Below are positions 24,201 to 32,955 of a stretch of 64,000 bases of DNA, in pieces. Numbering within the stretch: position 1 is the first letter of the stretch; each line of letters starts with the position of its first letter. Under the pieces are notes generated by a model, which had not been told where the DNA came from, ran no database searches, and was given only the letters and a program-made list of their open reading frames with translations. Made by a program: the position numbers and the translations under genes. Source of the stretch: Agapetus fuscipes (Eukaryota > Arthropoda > Insecta > Trichoptera > Glossosomatidae); contig OX637344.1 of the NCBI GenBank assembly GCA_951799405.1, forward strand, positions 13,516,001 through 13,580,000. Reading direction: 5' to 3'.

Positions 24201-27200
24201 TGCCTCCTGATGATGCCTTGTAGGCGAAAGTGCTAGACAGAAATAAAATTGTAAAAAGTGAATTGGAACTTTGTTAATTTGATTAATATACAATGGACTT
24301 TCACTGTGTAAACCACCAAACCCTTAAAATAATAATTAACTCGTATTTATGAATTTTTTGTTTTTTTGTTTTAAGTTTAATTACTTAATACGTGTGGTAC
24401 AATTACTTTGAGCATGGGTGCTTAACTCATGTTTAAATTTATAAGTTAAGAATACCAGACATTAAATATAAGGATCTTTTGGCTATATTGTGATCTAAGT
24501 CCAATATTATAAGAATAGCTGAGCATTAGATTCCATCAAACGCAACTATAAGCTACCCATATAGTGTAACTTTTTGCCGGCGTTATCCCCGAAGGCGTTG
24601 CATGTGGTGATTTGAGACCTATTTATTTTTATAAGGGGGCCGGCCTCACACCAACCACTTTCAGTTGAAGTGAACAACCCTAATTTTAATAACCAAACTG
24701 TTTATTTTTTTCAACTCAACTGCGGACCACGCTTGCAGAGGTCATAACTGGTGATCTATCTTTAATCTATTCAGATTCATATTAAATGCATGCATACAAG
24801 AAGCCACGTTTAAGTTCACACTTCCACATGCTGCATGTGTAGGTACTAACAAGATAAACAAGAAAAAAAACTGCAAATTTGTCCGTCCCTCTCTGACACA
24901 GTTAAAAAGGAAATTAACTCTCCAGTTTAGACTGGAGAGTTGTAGAGTTTTATTTATTTTTTAAGAAGAAAACTGTTTAATATTGGTTTGCATACTTAGG
25001 TAAAGCACCATTTAGATTAGGTACAGTAAAAGTGTGAGTTATATATTTTTTTATTGAAGTACTTTGTGGTAAGCAAATAATGACTGATGAAGACTGGTTG
25101 ATGTGATAAAATTAAAAATTCATATAAAGATATTAAATAATGTGATAGAAATTATGAAGGTTATTTTGTTTTATTTTTATCATATTGTTTTAGCACTTTT
25201 AAGTGAAAAACTATAACAATCACTCATATCACAGATAGTAAAATTAAACAATAACCTATAAATTATTATAAACTATTTATGTCCTTATTTGCAGGTATTC
25301 TACTTTTGCGATTCCTTAAAAATCTATTATCCATAACTGAAACTAGCGGATGACTGAAATAATTCCATATCCGTATACAAAACTGAGTTAATGCTTTTCC
25401 CATATCCGTAGGAACCTATCCTTAGGTATCCATATCCAATATTTTATATCCATAGCGTCCCTAATTTTAAATGTGTTCTTGTGTGTTACCTTCATTGGCT
25501 TATCTGTGCACAAGAAACTATTTTCACAAAAATAGGCATTATATCCGTTTCATCTTACTTAATTGCAAATCGTCCTTAGTTGGAAAGAGAACAAAGATGC
25601 TCACATTGTGATTTCATTGTAAACAAAAAATAATTGGTTAAGCTAGGAAATCTTTCCAGAAAGTTGTTCGTTTTCAAATTCATGTCTGGACGAACGTTGT
25701 GCACAGGCGTTTTCATTGTTTTGGTCGGTGAATTTGTCAATTTTGAAACAAAATTGAGCTGGAGGTCTAATCACCACGGTAATTCTTACCTACCGAAAAT
25801 CGGTAATATTTGTATGAAGACCTGTCAAACCAAGATGGCCGCAAGTAAACAGCTGATTTGTCTTCATAAAAATGTTACCGATATTCGGTAGCTAAGAATT
25901 ACCGTGGTGATGAGACTTCCAGACCTGGCATTACTGTCAAACAAAACAGCATGTCGAATTATTGGGTGCCGAAACACAAGATGGAGAAAGCGAGAAACCG
26001 TAGGAGTTCACATGGTTATTAAGTATTATAATAATAATAATAAACTAGATTTATATGCGCCTTTTTGTGATTTACATCACTACAAAGGCGCATGTGGGCT
26101 CTAGCGGGAAAAAAGGAATGCTTTGAGCATCTTCCTGAAGGCTGTCTATATGGTATTTGACAGCTCTGTGGTTGATAGGAAGGTTGACAGGAAAGTCTCA
26201 TAGTGTGCTAGTGATACAATTGAATGGTTACCTCAATGCTCGGCCCAGGCATCCTCCTGTTGACCACTGTGAGAGGTCTGCTTATGCCGTCTGCTGGGAT
26301 ACAGTCAATCCTGTCACAGTCAGTCTCATTGTAAGGGCAGTCGTAGCAGGCCTTGCTCATGGACTGATACCACTCTATGTCAAAGTGATAGTGGCACTCC
26401 ATGGGCTTGTCTCTCTCGCACCTCCTGTAGCAGGGATGGTCTGCTCCGTCCAGAAAGTAATCATCGTCTTTCGGATCTTCGTCTTCAAATACCTCATTGT
26501 CTGTGTCATCTTCTGGTAAGTTTGGTGGTGAGGTAGTGGGATCTGTGTGGAATATTGTCGTCTCATCTTGTAGTAACATTGTTGTTTGATATGTTGTTTC
26601 TGAAAATATAAATACGTGAATTACAGATCAGGAAGTAGGTACTTGGTGTTTTAGAGCGCCATTTGGGCATGTGCAATATTTTTTTTCCACAGGTAGGTAA
26701 GGAAGGCAGCCGTACACACACAACAACAGGACATATTTTTTTGTTGTTGTTTGTGGTCCGATCAACATCAAACTCTGTCATCATTCCGCTAGGTATGGCC
26801 AGAGGCTGAGGAGAGTTGCCTCTATTTCTTTATATCCTTACTTACCAACATTTCCTTCTTTTACATTCAATCTGTAAATCTTTTTATTTTAGTATGCGGT
26901 CCGCACGTGAATCGGCATAAATAAAATTGCTTCGTCACCTGGTCGGGTTGCAAGGGAAAAGGCATGCAAATATATTGTTTACGTTTGCTCAGGACATCAG
27001 TCCCAAGACTGACTATCCCTCGCTGAGAAAAAAGTTTCAAATTCAAAAATGTTTCAAGTCCATTTCGCCAATCTGATCAAACCATAATTTTCTCTGTCTT
27101 CCTTTTCCTTTTTTCTCCTTCACATTTCCATTATATTCACATTCTGTATAGGTAAGTACTTACTTAGGGTATTGACTGAAATAATAATAATAAAATTAGG

Positions 27201-27628
27201 ATGATGAGAGCGCTATTTTTGTGTGTATCACACCTCAAGAGCTCTCTGCGAGCTTGGTTGTCGCCGTAGAAAGCGCCAATTCTCAAGCTAGACCCATTTG
27301 CTGTAAGGCTGGATGGGCCTTTAGTGACCGGTCTTCGGTAAAGGTATGTGATTTTTTTACCCAGCAAAGAGTACCCAAGTAAGTAAAGAGTACCCAGCGA
27401 ACAGTGAAGAGCTCCACCGGAATTCGAACCCACAAACTTCCATTTAGGAGTCAGAAGTGTTAACTACAAGACTACGGACCGGTCAAATGTTGTGTGGCAA
27501 GTCTATAGCGCTTAAGAAGGTGCCGCAAAGATGGGACAGAAGAATATGGTTGAGTTCTCACCTGACTGTGCAGATATGACTGTGCAGAGGACCACCAGCC
27601 AGGCTCTGGACATCATGATGGCGGCCAT
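14909..27628 (-). CDS. Secreted or surface laccase-type multicopper oxidase, complete eleven-exon gene
   Basis: Multicopper oxidases take electrons one at a time from phenols, ascorbate or Fe(II) at a type 1 copper and reduce oxygen to water at a three-copper cluster. The joined exons give 726 residues, typical for insects. In order: signal peptide (about 1-20), acidic Asp/Glu linker (about 50-75), Cys-rich insect block from Cys79 (SKACYDCP), copper motif 1 HWHG (His168, His170), motif 2 FWHSH (His212, His214), motif 3 HPFHLHG (His563, 566, 568), motif 4 [12 protein letters not shown] (His634, Cys635, His636, His640) with Met645 as likely axial ligand. The last 20 residues are hydrophobic, which could be a GPI signal or membrane anchor. 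All ligands are present, so it should be active. From memory it resembles the insect MCO1 group more than cuticle-tanning laccase 2, but a tree would be needed. Introns are full of repeats. Confidence 0.93.
15605..15823 (-). CDS. Multicopper oxidase exon 10
   Basis: Codes for Gly556-Pro628 and holds copper motif 3 ([16 protein letters not shown]) and [14 protein letters not shown]. Acceptor CCTAG, donor CCAG|GTAAAG, phase 1. Confidence 0.93.
15820..16360 (-). repeat. Decayed tandem array derived from the end of exon 9
   Basis: The intron after exon 9 repeats the 3' part of that exon at a regular spacing. The plus-strand anchor ACTCGTTACAG of the exon (about 16457) recurs in altered form near 16322, 16186, 16059 and 15905, about 127-154 bp apart. 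Other exon words recur too: CCTTCNTCNACA, the start of the coding end, and ACACTCGC. Read on the minus strand, the nearest copy still gives [14 protein letters not shown] against [14 protein letters not shown] in the exon, and its frame stays open from the exon to about 16239. Further copies contain stops. Confidence 0.7.
16361..16582 (-). CDS. Multicopper oxidase exon 9
   Basis: Codes for Val482-Glu555: [14 protein letters not shown], then a Cys-containing stretch [20 protein letters not shown] and VVELVIVDE. Acceptor TTACAG, donor GAAG|GTGGGC, phase 1. Decayed copies of the end of this exon lie in the following intron. Confidence 0.92.
16920..17110 (+). repeat. Dispersed repeat R1
   Basis: Recognised by ACAGACACGTGTAAG, AAATGAACATAA and AAACAGGGGTGACATTG. 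In oxidase intron 8. Confidence 0.65.
17248..17521 (+). repeat. SINE-B
   Basis: tRNA-like head (GGTCTGTAGTCTAATGC, worn box B GAGTTTGATTCCC) and tail CCACCAAATAAATCA. An LTR-like element begins directly after it. Confidence 0.75.
17524..17829 (-). mobile_element. Solo-LTR-like element, copy 1
   Basis: On the minus strand it runs from TGTTACGAGCG to TCATAACA, with TTGTGAACCAAGCCG and TGCAGTTTAATT inside, as in the copy at 36433. No internal retroelement genes. It sits in the tail of a SINE-B in oxidase intron 8. No clear target duplication. Confidence 0.6.
17916..18102 (-). CDS. Multicopper oxidase exon 8
   Basis: Codes for Gln420-Gln481 in the linker between domains 2 and 3 ([18 protein letters not shown]). 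Acceptor TTACAG, donor CAAG|GTCAGT, phase 1. Confidence 0.92.
18395..18609 (-). CDS. Multicopper oxidase exon 7
   Basis: Codes for Ala348-Leu419 ([26 protein letters not shown]). Acceptor TGGCAG, donor CTG|GTGAGA, phase 0. Confidence 0.92.
18722..18927 (-). repeat. SINE-A
   Basis: The body GAAGTGGGGGTTTCCCAGC and AAATAAACACCGAAACGGGA lead to a tRNA-like head (CTCTACCAACTGAGCT on plus). In oxidase intron 6. Confidence 0.8.
19244..19367 (-). CDS. Multicopper oxidase exon 6
   Basis: Codes for Gly307-Glu347 ([20 protein letters not shown]), a typical strand pair of the second cupredoxin domain. Acceptor TTCCAG, donor GAAG|GTACAA, phase 1. Confidence 0.92.
19953..20314 (-). mobile_element. Solo-LTR-like element, copy 2
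   Basis: Shares TTGGGGTC, TTTACAATGTACTGATTTCT and the GTTCGTAACA end with copy 1. One terminus is missing about ten bases. In oxidase intron 5. Confidence 0.55.
20325..20540 (-). repeat. CR1/L2-like LINE 3' end
   Basis: AGAGCGCCGTTTTTGTGCG and CACATCTCAAGGGCCCTCTC match the 3' end at 9180-9260. GTGGTAGTCTGTTCCACTCC matches the end of the coding part there. In oxidase intron 5. Confidence 0.55.
20568..20695 (-). repeat. SINE-A tail fragment
   Basis: AACGCAACTAAGCTAAAC, CGAAGGGTTCGCATGTGGCG and GGCGGCCTCATGCCAACC mark the 3' half. The tRNA-like head is lost. Confidence 0.7.
21250..21395 (+). ncRNA. Hammerhead-like hairpin core in fold-back, copy 2
   Basis: CTGATGAT, stem GACC, loop GACTA, stem GGTC, then GAAAACGCG (21298-21325). 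It lies between AT-rich arms that mirror each other (TTTATTAAAAATCTTTTACTG and its counterpart). In oxidase intron 5. Activity unproven. Confidence 0.35.
21575..21761 (-). CDS. Multicopper oxidase exon 5
   Basis: Codes for Arg244-Gln306, entering the second cupredoxin domain (LDWTHELG and later [12 protein letters not shown]). Acceptor TTCCAG, donor CAG|GTCAGA, phase 0. Confidence 0.92.
22275..22412 (-). CDS. Multicopper oxidase exon 4
   Basis: Codes for Arg198-Asp243 and holds copper motif 2 ([19 protein letters not shown]). Acceptor TTACAG, donor ACAG|GTAAGC, phase 2. Confidence 0.93.
22618..22775 (-). CDS. Multicopper oxidase exon 3
   Basis: Codes for Val146-Phe197 and holds copper motif 1 ([17 protein letters not shown]). 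Acceptor TTTCAG, donor TTCAG|GTATAA, phase 2. The intron before it is about 3.5 kb and repeat-rich. Confidence 0.93.
22836..23046 (+). repeat. SINE-C with poly(A) end
   Basis: tRNA-like head with GTTATAGCCGCGGGAATC and GGTTCGAATCCCGC. The body is CCTGGTTCAACAGATGCC, then GGCCAGGTAAAATAGGTTGG, ending in an A-run. A fuller copy is at 43829-44092. In oxidase intron 2. Confidence 0.7.
23081..23150. repeat. MITE-like element M3, truncated
   Basis: GGAAGTCTCATCATCACGG and TACCTACCAAATATCGG match one end of M3. The other end is missing. Confidence 0.6.
23602..23780. repeat. Palindromic element M4, copy 1
   Basis: The ends AGAGCCCGTTCCCACTTGTC and its mirror continue inward, so the whole 179 bp can fold on itself. 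Near-identical copy at 50429-50606. In oxidase intron 2. Confidence 0.85.
23985..24052 (-). repeat. Worn tRNA-like SINE head, probably SINE-C
   Basis: The minus strand has TATGGTCGAGGGAATAAGG and CAAGTTCGAACCC followed by GCTGGTTCAAC. Confidence 0.35.
24122..24268. repeat. Long hairpin with hammerhead-like cores on both arms
   Basis: Two 63-bp arms are near-perfect mirror copies (24122-24184, 24206-24268) around a 21-bp loop. Each arm end reads CTGATGAT, stem GCCT, loop TGT, stem AGGC, then GAAAGTG on its own strand. In oxidase intron 2. Confidence 0.85.
24538..24675 (-). repeat. SINE-A tail fragment
   Basis: ATAGTGTAACTTTTTGCC, CCCCGAAGG and GGGGGCCGGCCTCACACC. Head missing. Confidence 0.7.
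24745..24905 (+). repeat. Dispersed repeat R1, partial
   Basis: TTCATATTAAATGCATGC, CACATGCTGCATGTG and GTCCGTCCCTCTCTGACAC follow the R1 order. Confidence 0.55.
25535..25640 (+). repeat. Dispersed repeat K, partial
   Basis: TATATCCGTTTCATCTTACTT and AGTTGGAAAGAGAACAAAGA match stretches at 28580 and 54028. Confidence 0.4.
25759..25922. repeat. MITE-like element M3, copy with both ends
   Basis: Inverted ends of about 45 bp starting CTGGAAGTCTCATCACCACG (slightly changed at the left). The middle reads CAAGATGGCCGCAAGT. In oxidase intron 2. Confidence 0.8.
26026..26215 (-). repeat. LINE 3' end with ATT tail
   Basis: An AATAAT run, then TTATATGCGCCTTTTTGTGA and a GC-rich part. It has the layout of the other CR1/L2-like tails and ends 17 bp from oxidase exon 2. 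Confidence 0.35.
26232..26599 (-). CDS. Multicopper oxidase exon 2
   Basis: Codes for the end of Glu23 to Glu145: Thr-rich start, acidic linker, the Cys-rich insect N-terminal block and [12 protein letters not shown], the start of the first cupredoxin domain. Acceptor TTTCAG, donor GAG|GTAACC, phase 0. Confidence 0.92.
27181..27484 (-). repeat. SINE-B, near full length
   Basis: Plus-strand order: AATAAT run, GAGCGCTATTTTTGTGTG, CAATTCTCAAGCTAGACCC, then box B complement GGAATTCGAACCC and CTACGGACCGGTC. In oxidase intron 1, in the same orientation as the gene. Confidence 0.8.
27562..27628 (-). CDS. Multicopper oxidase exon 1 (signal peptide)
   Basis: Codes for residues 1-22, [20 protein letters not shown] plus two residues, then splits a codon in phase 1 before GTGAGA. 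The short basic start, hydrophobic core and small residues before the cut site fit a secretion signal. The split codon joins in frame to exon 2 as Glu23. A downstream Met at 5 or 6 could also start. Confidence 0.85.
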
Positions 27629-27685
27629 TGCTGAGCAGGCTGCTGAAGCAAGAAGAAGAAGAAGTTGGTTGATATCAGAACATAC

Positions 27686-28014
27686 TGTTGCGAACTATGA
27701 AATCAAAGTACCTACGCGCACCTATACATGTACGATAGTGTGGGTAGAACAATCTGGGAGTAGTCCATAATGTGGTAGTGCATGGAACGTGCACGGCGTT
27801 CTGGTGTGAGCGAGAAATTGAAGAATGATCTGGAATATGCGAGAAAGATCTCTTTTGTACCTATATATAGGGATTGCAATGGTGCGGAGAGCGATTAGTC
27901 GCTCCAAGCATTTTGCTGTGAAGACACATAAGCAGAGATTATCAGTTGTTCTAAATTGTGAAAGAAACCGTTTAAAAAAAAATATGTTAAAATAAGTAAC
28001 TGCAGTTTAATAGG
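27686..28014 (+). mobile_element. Solo-LTR-like element next to the oxidase start
   Basis: Starts TGTTGCGAACTATGAA, has TACCTATATATAGGG (TATA-like) and AAATTGTGAAAGAAACCG, and ends near TGCAGTTTAATAGGG, as in the copy at 36433. It begins 57 bp upstream of the oxidase start codon and points away from the gene. Confidence 0.6.
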
Positions 28015-28579
28015 GTAATTGCAAGGGTAGGGAAAACGATTGAAAATAATATCGTTGTGTAGAGTACCTTTCAAGGATCACAATCATTTTTTTTTAAGCA
28101 ATAAAAATAAAGATGTCATTGATAATTTTGAAAAATAAAATGCGGAGAATTTGAATCCCGCCAAAAATGCAGTGTGAACGGCTAGGGATGTTTGACGTCA
28201 ATTTGACGACAAACGTCGCTGTCAAACCGACTACGGGCAAGTTGACACCTAAACTCCGAAGATCTGACGTCATATCCGCCCGAATAAAAAAATGACCAGT
28301 TTTAGCGGAAATTGAAAATACGCGAATTTTAAAGAGCTATAATTTAAAAACTAAGCCGCATATTTTTTTTTTTGAAAACGCAGATGCATTTTAAAACATA
28401 TAGCCTACCATTTTATGAAATAAAATAAAAAAGTGAAATTACCACTCCAGTAAAATCGTAATAATACACAACAATTACACATGTGTAGGTTTTTAATGAA
28501 TTAACCCATTGCAGTGCCAACCTTTACTGACACATATTTAGTCAAAACTAAATATGACAACCATTGACTTATGATATCT

Positions 28580-28735
28580 GCGGACTAGAAATTATTTTAA
28601 TGAAAATAGACATTATATATCTGTTTCAACTTACTTACGATAATGTTCATTAGTAAGAAAGAGAACAAAGAACTTTACAGTTGCATTTCTATGTGTACAA
28701 AAAAAACTCGGTCGAATGTAAAAATGTTCCTAAAA
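28580..28735 (+). repeat. Dispersed repeat K
   Basis: AGTAAGAAAGAGAACAAAGA and AAAAACTCGGTCGAATGTAA recur at 54028-54178. Confidence 0.5.
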
Positions 28736-28737
28736 AT

Positions 28738-28935
28738 ACCGGCCAGGCTAACTCAGCCTTCACAAGAAATGAGTGCCAACCCCCTCGGGAGCTGAAAACC
28801 CCCCACTTCAACTGAAGTGGTTACGTAAGGCCAGCCCTTATCTGTAAAAATAAATAAGTTCCTCTCGCCACATGCGAAACTCCTCGGGGATAACGCGGCA
28901 AGAAGTTACACTATGCGTGTAGCTTAGTTGCGTTG
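28738..28935 (+). repeat. SINE-A lacking its head
   Basis: GCCTTCACAAGAAATGAGTG, ACTTCAACTGAAGTGG and TAGCTTAGTTGCGTT are the SINE-A 3' two-thirds. Confidence 0.75.
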
Positions 28936-29384
28936 CGTGGTGATATTTGAAATTAGATTTTTTTATGCTCTGCCGCAAATCAAACCCACTACCTTGTGGT
29001 TAAAAGTCCATAGCTTTAACCATTTCACTTCAACCGGACAATACCCATGGCTAATGCGAATATAAAAATAATGGAATTTGCCAAAATAGCTCCATGACCT
29101 TCTGCGATTTTTAATAAATAATTAATCGATCATAACCGGTAATTTTCTTACGTAACAAACGCGTATCCAGTATCATTATATAAGAGGGCGGCTGTGATGT
29201 TAAAAATACCAAGATGTATAGAATTTATAAAACACGAGGAAGAATTCCCAAAAAACATAACCAATCTATCTATAATCGAAGTACCAAAGTTATGTTAAAT
29301 TTAAGATCCATATTAAATGGATTCTCACAAACAGTCACGTGTAAGGTCGCGCTCACACATGCCGAAAATTAACGTAAACCCCAA

Positions 29385-29873
29385 GGGCGTACCCAAGATC
29401 AAATCTAGGGGAGGGGGCAGGTTTTGGAAAATTGAAGATCATCGTCGACGAGGGAGGGCGGGGAGGGGGTAGGCAGGTGGCGAAGGGTGCCATACAACTC
29501 GATCCCATCGGTTTCCCTTTTAAAATGAGCCAAAAATATTAATAAAGTTGACTGCATGGTTTCAATGGGGAAAAATACGTATTGTTCCTTTGGTTTTAAA
29601 TGTATTTTTTTACTTTGTGCCATATTTTATAACTACTTTGTTGCCTCATTTTAAAAGGGAAGCCGATGGGAATCGAGTTGTATGGCACCCTTCGCCACTG
29701 CAGTCACTAGGCACGCAATTTCCTCTAGAGGGGGGGGGGGGGGCAAGCCATGATCGAATAATGGTCGTATTCGTAATTGCAATACAATTTAATAATGATT
29801 TTGAATTATTTACGTTAATTTTTCTCTTTCAGTGGGGGGCAGTTGCACCCCCCTGCCGTATCCTAGTTACGCC
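29385..29873. mobile_element. Inverted-repeat element with GGGCGTAAC-type ends
   Basis: The left end GGGCGTACCCAAGATC pairs with the mirror of the right end (GGGCGTAACTAGGATACGG). It is inserted in R1 and contains an M6 copy and a C/G run. Confidence 0.45.
29474..29700. repeat. MITE-like element M6 (hAT-like ends), copy 1
   Basis: Inverted ends based on CAGTGGCGAAGGGTGCCATA and CATCGG..TTTTAAAATGAG. CAGTGGCG is of the hAT type. Second copy at 45661-45904. Confidence 0.75.
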
Positions 29874-30146
29874 CATAGTAAGCCCTTCGCTGAAACAGGG
29901 GTGGTATTAGCAAAGTGAACCATTGTTTACACATAGGTGGTCAGCTTTATAACAACCTTTTGGTCAAGGAACTATAATTATAAAATTATACAAATTATTA
30001 AAAATAGTTTCTCATGAGGCTGCGTGGAAATTGCCCACAATTTGTGCATCATGAGGAGCTACTTCGGGAGACTGGATTAAGGAGCCTGGAAACCAGGCGC
30101 CACATGTCCCTTATGGTGCTCTCTCACTAGGTCATCAATAATATAT

Positions 30147-30398
30147 TGACAAAACTGAATAAGTGGCATTTCAAGCTAAGATGGGTTTCTCTGATAAATG
30201 CACCTTTTTCCTATTTTCTACCAAAGAAAACACAAAATAACTGTGAAAATCCTGTAGTTTAGAAGTTCGCCATGAACACTGAAAGATTTAGTTTATATAC
30301 CTAATCTGAGAAGTTACACCCAATAAAATGTTTAATCCACTATTTTTCAAATCAGTGAATCAGCACTTATTCAGTTTTACCTTTAAGGTGGCGATATA
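30147..30398. repeat. MITE-like element M1, copy 2
   Basis: AAAACTGAATAAGTGGC at the left and CAGTTTTACCTTTAAGGTGG at the right. This intact copy shows the sequence that is interrupted at 31828. Confidence 0.75.
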
Positions 30399-30426
30399 TT
30401 CATTTTATTACCTACGCAATAAAAAA

Positions 30427-30720
30427 AACGCAACTACGCTTCGCGTATAGTCCAACTTATTGAACCCGTGAACCTTTTTTATTTTACAGGTAAGGAGGCC
30501 GGCCTTACACGAACCACTTCAGTTGAAGTGTGGGTTTCCCAGCGCCCGAGGGGGCTGGTAATCATTTCTTGTGAAGGCAGAGTAAACCTTGCCGGCAGTT
30601 TATTTTGGGATTGAAATAAACACCGAAATGGTAAATCATCTCTGACACCCTCGGTGGGATTCGAACGCGATTTCTCGGCATGGAATGCAAGCAATCTACC
30701 AACTGAGCTGTCGACCGGAC
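30427..30720 (-). repeat. SINE-A, near full length
   Basis: Tail AACGCAACTACGCTTCG, body TTGAAATAAACACCGAAATG, and head on the minus strand with GGTAGATTGCTTGCATTCC. Confidence 0.8.
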
Positions 30721-30934
30721 AACCTAACTTATTTTAGTTATTTTGATAACAGTGTTTGCTTTTTTATTTTGGTAAAAGTAAAAATCTCAAGGAATGAACT
30801 ACCACGTACTATAGCCAACGGAAGGAAGTGGTTCTTTCAAAATATGTACTTACTTAATATTTAACTAAATACCCATAATATTTCAATAAACGTAAAATAC
30901 CTATTCACCTACTTGCCTAATCGTCCCCTCAGTG

Positions 30935-31190
30935 CTTGTTTGGCTTATCTACCATTTAATTCAAAGATGATATTTAAATGAAATTGCCGAATCACATTCT
31001 ACACAATCTGAGCTAAGAAAAAAACGTATAAAACACATAATGTGTGACAGTTGTTTCAAATCTTTAAATCAATTTCCAGTTTTCATAAGACACATTGCTC
31101 CAGTACACATACAAACATTTCTCATGTGAAATTACCTCTGATGGAGATAAGACAAACAAGTTCTAAGGGGACGTAATAGCTATCCCAATT
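30935..31190 (+). repeat. Dispersed repeat J
   Basis: TGCTTGTTTGGCTTATCTAC, TCTACACAATCTGAGCTA and TACCTCTGATGGAGATAAGA recur at 39895-40125, and partly inverted at 44415-44690. Non-coding. Confidence 0.6.
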
Positions 31191-31627
31191 CTCCTGACCC
31201 TTGAGAAATGTGGTGACATTTTTTCTATATATGGATTTTTTTACACTTGTACTCGCTATATGTTTATTACTTTATTAATTTTAATTTTCTTGTAATCCTA
31301 AGTATTCCTGTGGTAGCATAATCAAACCGCAAAAAAACTCCTAAAAAATCTTACGTTCGATAAAATTCTTATCATTTCTTTAACGGAAACCTGTGCAGGA
31401 TACTTCCTAATCTTTTGCAAACCTATTGGTCTATCACACTTAATAATATGCCATACGTGGAGACAGAATAAACCTTTCCGGTACGCAAGACCTGGATTAC
31501 AAAGAGCACCGAAACTTGATATTAATAATTTTATATGATACTCTTGGATTCTAATAAGAGAAGAAATTAAGTATGCAACTCTTTTCACTTTTTCCTGAAT
31601 CAGGAGTGACATTGATAAAAGAAAATA

Positions 31628-32600
31628 TTGCCACCTTAAAGATAAAACTGAATAAGTGCTGATTCATTGACTTGAGAAATCGTGGATAAAACATTTTACT
31701 TGGAGTAACTTCTCATAGTAAGTGGACTAATTAAAAGTAATTTCTTATGAAAAACTTGAAAACTACAGGATTTTAACACTTTCAAAGTGTTTTCTCTCGT
31801 TGAAAATAGGAAAAAGGTGCATTTATCCATGGATATATATGTATATATATAAATAGAACTGAATGGGCTAAGAAATCAATCCTTTGAGAATTAGAAATAT
31901 GCTACCCCACTCATCACACAAAAATCCAATTTCATTCTATCGGTAAACCTTCCAACTATCAACAGGTGTGTTACCTAATTGGAAAAAAAATCCGTATAAA
32001 TGTCAAACTGGATATTTTCTAAACTTGCCAACAAGAGAGAGTATAAATGTGTTACAGAACATGGAATAATATTTCACATTAATCACTATTTTATGTGATA
32101 ACGTTGATAAAAAAAAAAAATCGTTTGTCAAAATATTTTTTTCGCGAAAGTTACAGCCATTTCTAAAACTAGTGATGTTCAAATATATAAGTACTTGCTT
32201 CTTCAAGTATGTAACTTCTATGCTCGCGGTAATAGATACTTGTGAAAATGATCCCATACACAATGTGGTCGGAACATTTTTGAATTCGGAATTTATCAGA
32301 TATTTTCGTACATTCAACAACACTAATAACAAATTCCGTTGCCGTGGTGATGTCATGGTTTCCATGGTGATATGTAAATAAATTGAAGACGAAGTAGAGA
32401 CACGTTGCTTACATAGAAAATAAGAAAAGCATTTCATATGTCGTGAGCGAGACGGCATTATTAACAATGTATAGTGTCAAAGACGGTGCATCATGTTGAT
32501 TGGTACTAAATCACATTTATAGCCCCTCCATTTAATACTTCCTCCATGCATTTATCTGAGAAACCCATTATTCAGTTTTAGCTTTAAGGTATCGATATAT
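31628..32600. repeat. M1 copy split by a 720-bp insertion
   Basis: M1 left part 31628-31827 and right part 32548-32600. The 9-mer GCATTTATC is present on both sides of the insert. In intact M1 copies it occurs once. Confidence 0.75.
31828..32547. mobile_element. Unknown insertion with 9-bp target duplication
   Basis: About 720 bp between two GCATTTATC copies. The ends CATGGATATAT and TACTTCCTCCAT share only ATGGA in inverted form. A 154-codon frame (32467-32003, minus) has no family I recognise. Its start lies about 50 bp downstream of a CTATAAAT box. A duplication of 9 bp fits Mutator-like or Merlin-like elements, but the weak ends leave this open. Confidence 0.55.
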
Positions 32601-32617
32601 CTTATAAAAGGTTCTAT

Positions 32618-32863
32618 CTATAATCTAAGTTGCAAGGATATATTAACATTCAAAGCTCTTATCAAATGCATGCCCACAAACAAACGCCTGTAAGTTCGCG
32701 CTTACAAATGCTGAATGTGTACTTACAAATTAAAATCCAAACCTGAAATGAACATAAACCCTGCAACTTTGGCCGACCTTCCCTGGAACAGTGGGACATT
32801 GGCAAAGTGAACCATTTTTACAGTATGGGTGGTAAGTCTCATACCTACCCTATAAGTCAAGTT
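32618..32863 (+). repeat. Dispersed repeat R1, near full length
   Basis: TAATCTAAGTTGCAAGGATA to CTACCCTATAAGTCAAG with all internal R1 words. Confidence 0.75.
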
Positions 32864-32883
32864 TGATAATAAAAAATAGTTAG

Positions 32884-32955
32884 ACTGGTCTCTTGGCGTA
32901 GTGGTTAACGCCTAGGATTTCATGTCCGAGATCCTTGGCTCAAGCTTTTAGCACA
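32884..32955 (+). repeat. Isolated tRNA-like SINE head
   Basis: GGTCTCTTGGCGTAGTGGTTAACGCC resembles a box A region. The box B equivalent (CTTGGCTCAAGCTTTTAGC) is worn. The family differs from SINE-A/B/C. It is not a believable tRNA gene. Confidence 0.35.

Larger units (their letters stand above)
29290..29985 (+). repeat. R1 copy split by a nested insertion
   Basis: R1 runs to about 29384 (CACGTGTAAGGTCGCGCTCA) and resumes near 29874 (TGAAACAGGGGTGGTATTAG). Between them is an inverted-repeat element with GGGCGTA ends, which itself holds M6. Confidence 0.6.

Noticed and set aside
27531..27770. Plus-strand 79-codon frame over oxidase exon 1
   Set aside because: It is the antisense of the signal-peptide exon and then runs into the LTR-like element.
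32003..32467. 154-codon minus frame as a host gene
   Set aside because: It lies wholly inside a recent insertion, has no recognisable domain and biased AT-rich codons. Kept only as part of the mobile element.
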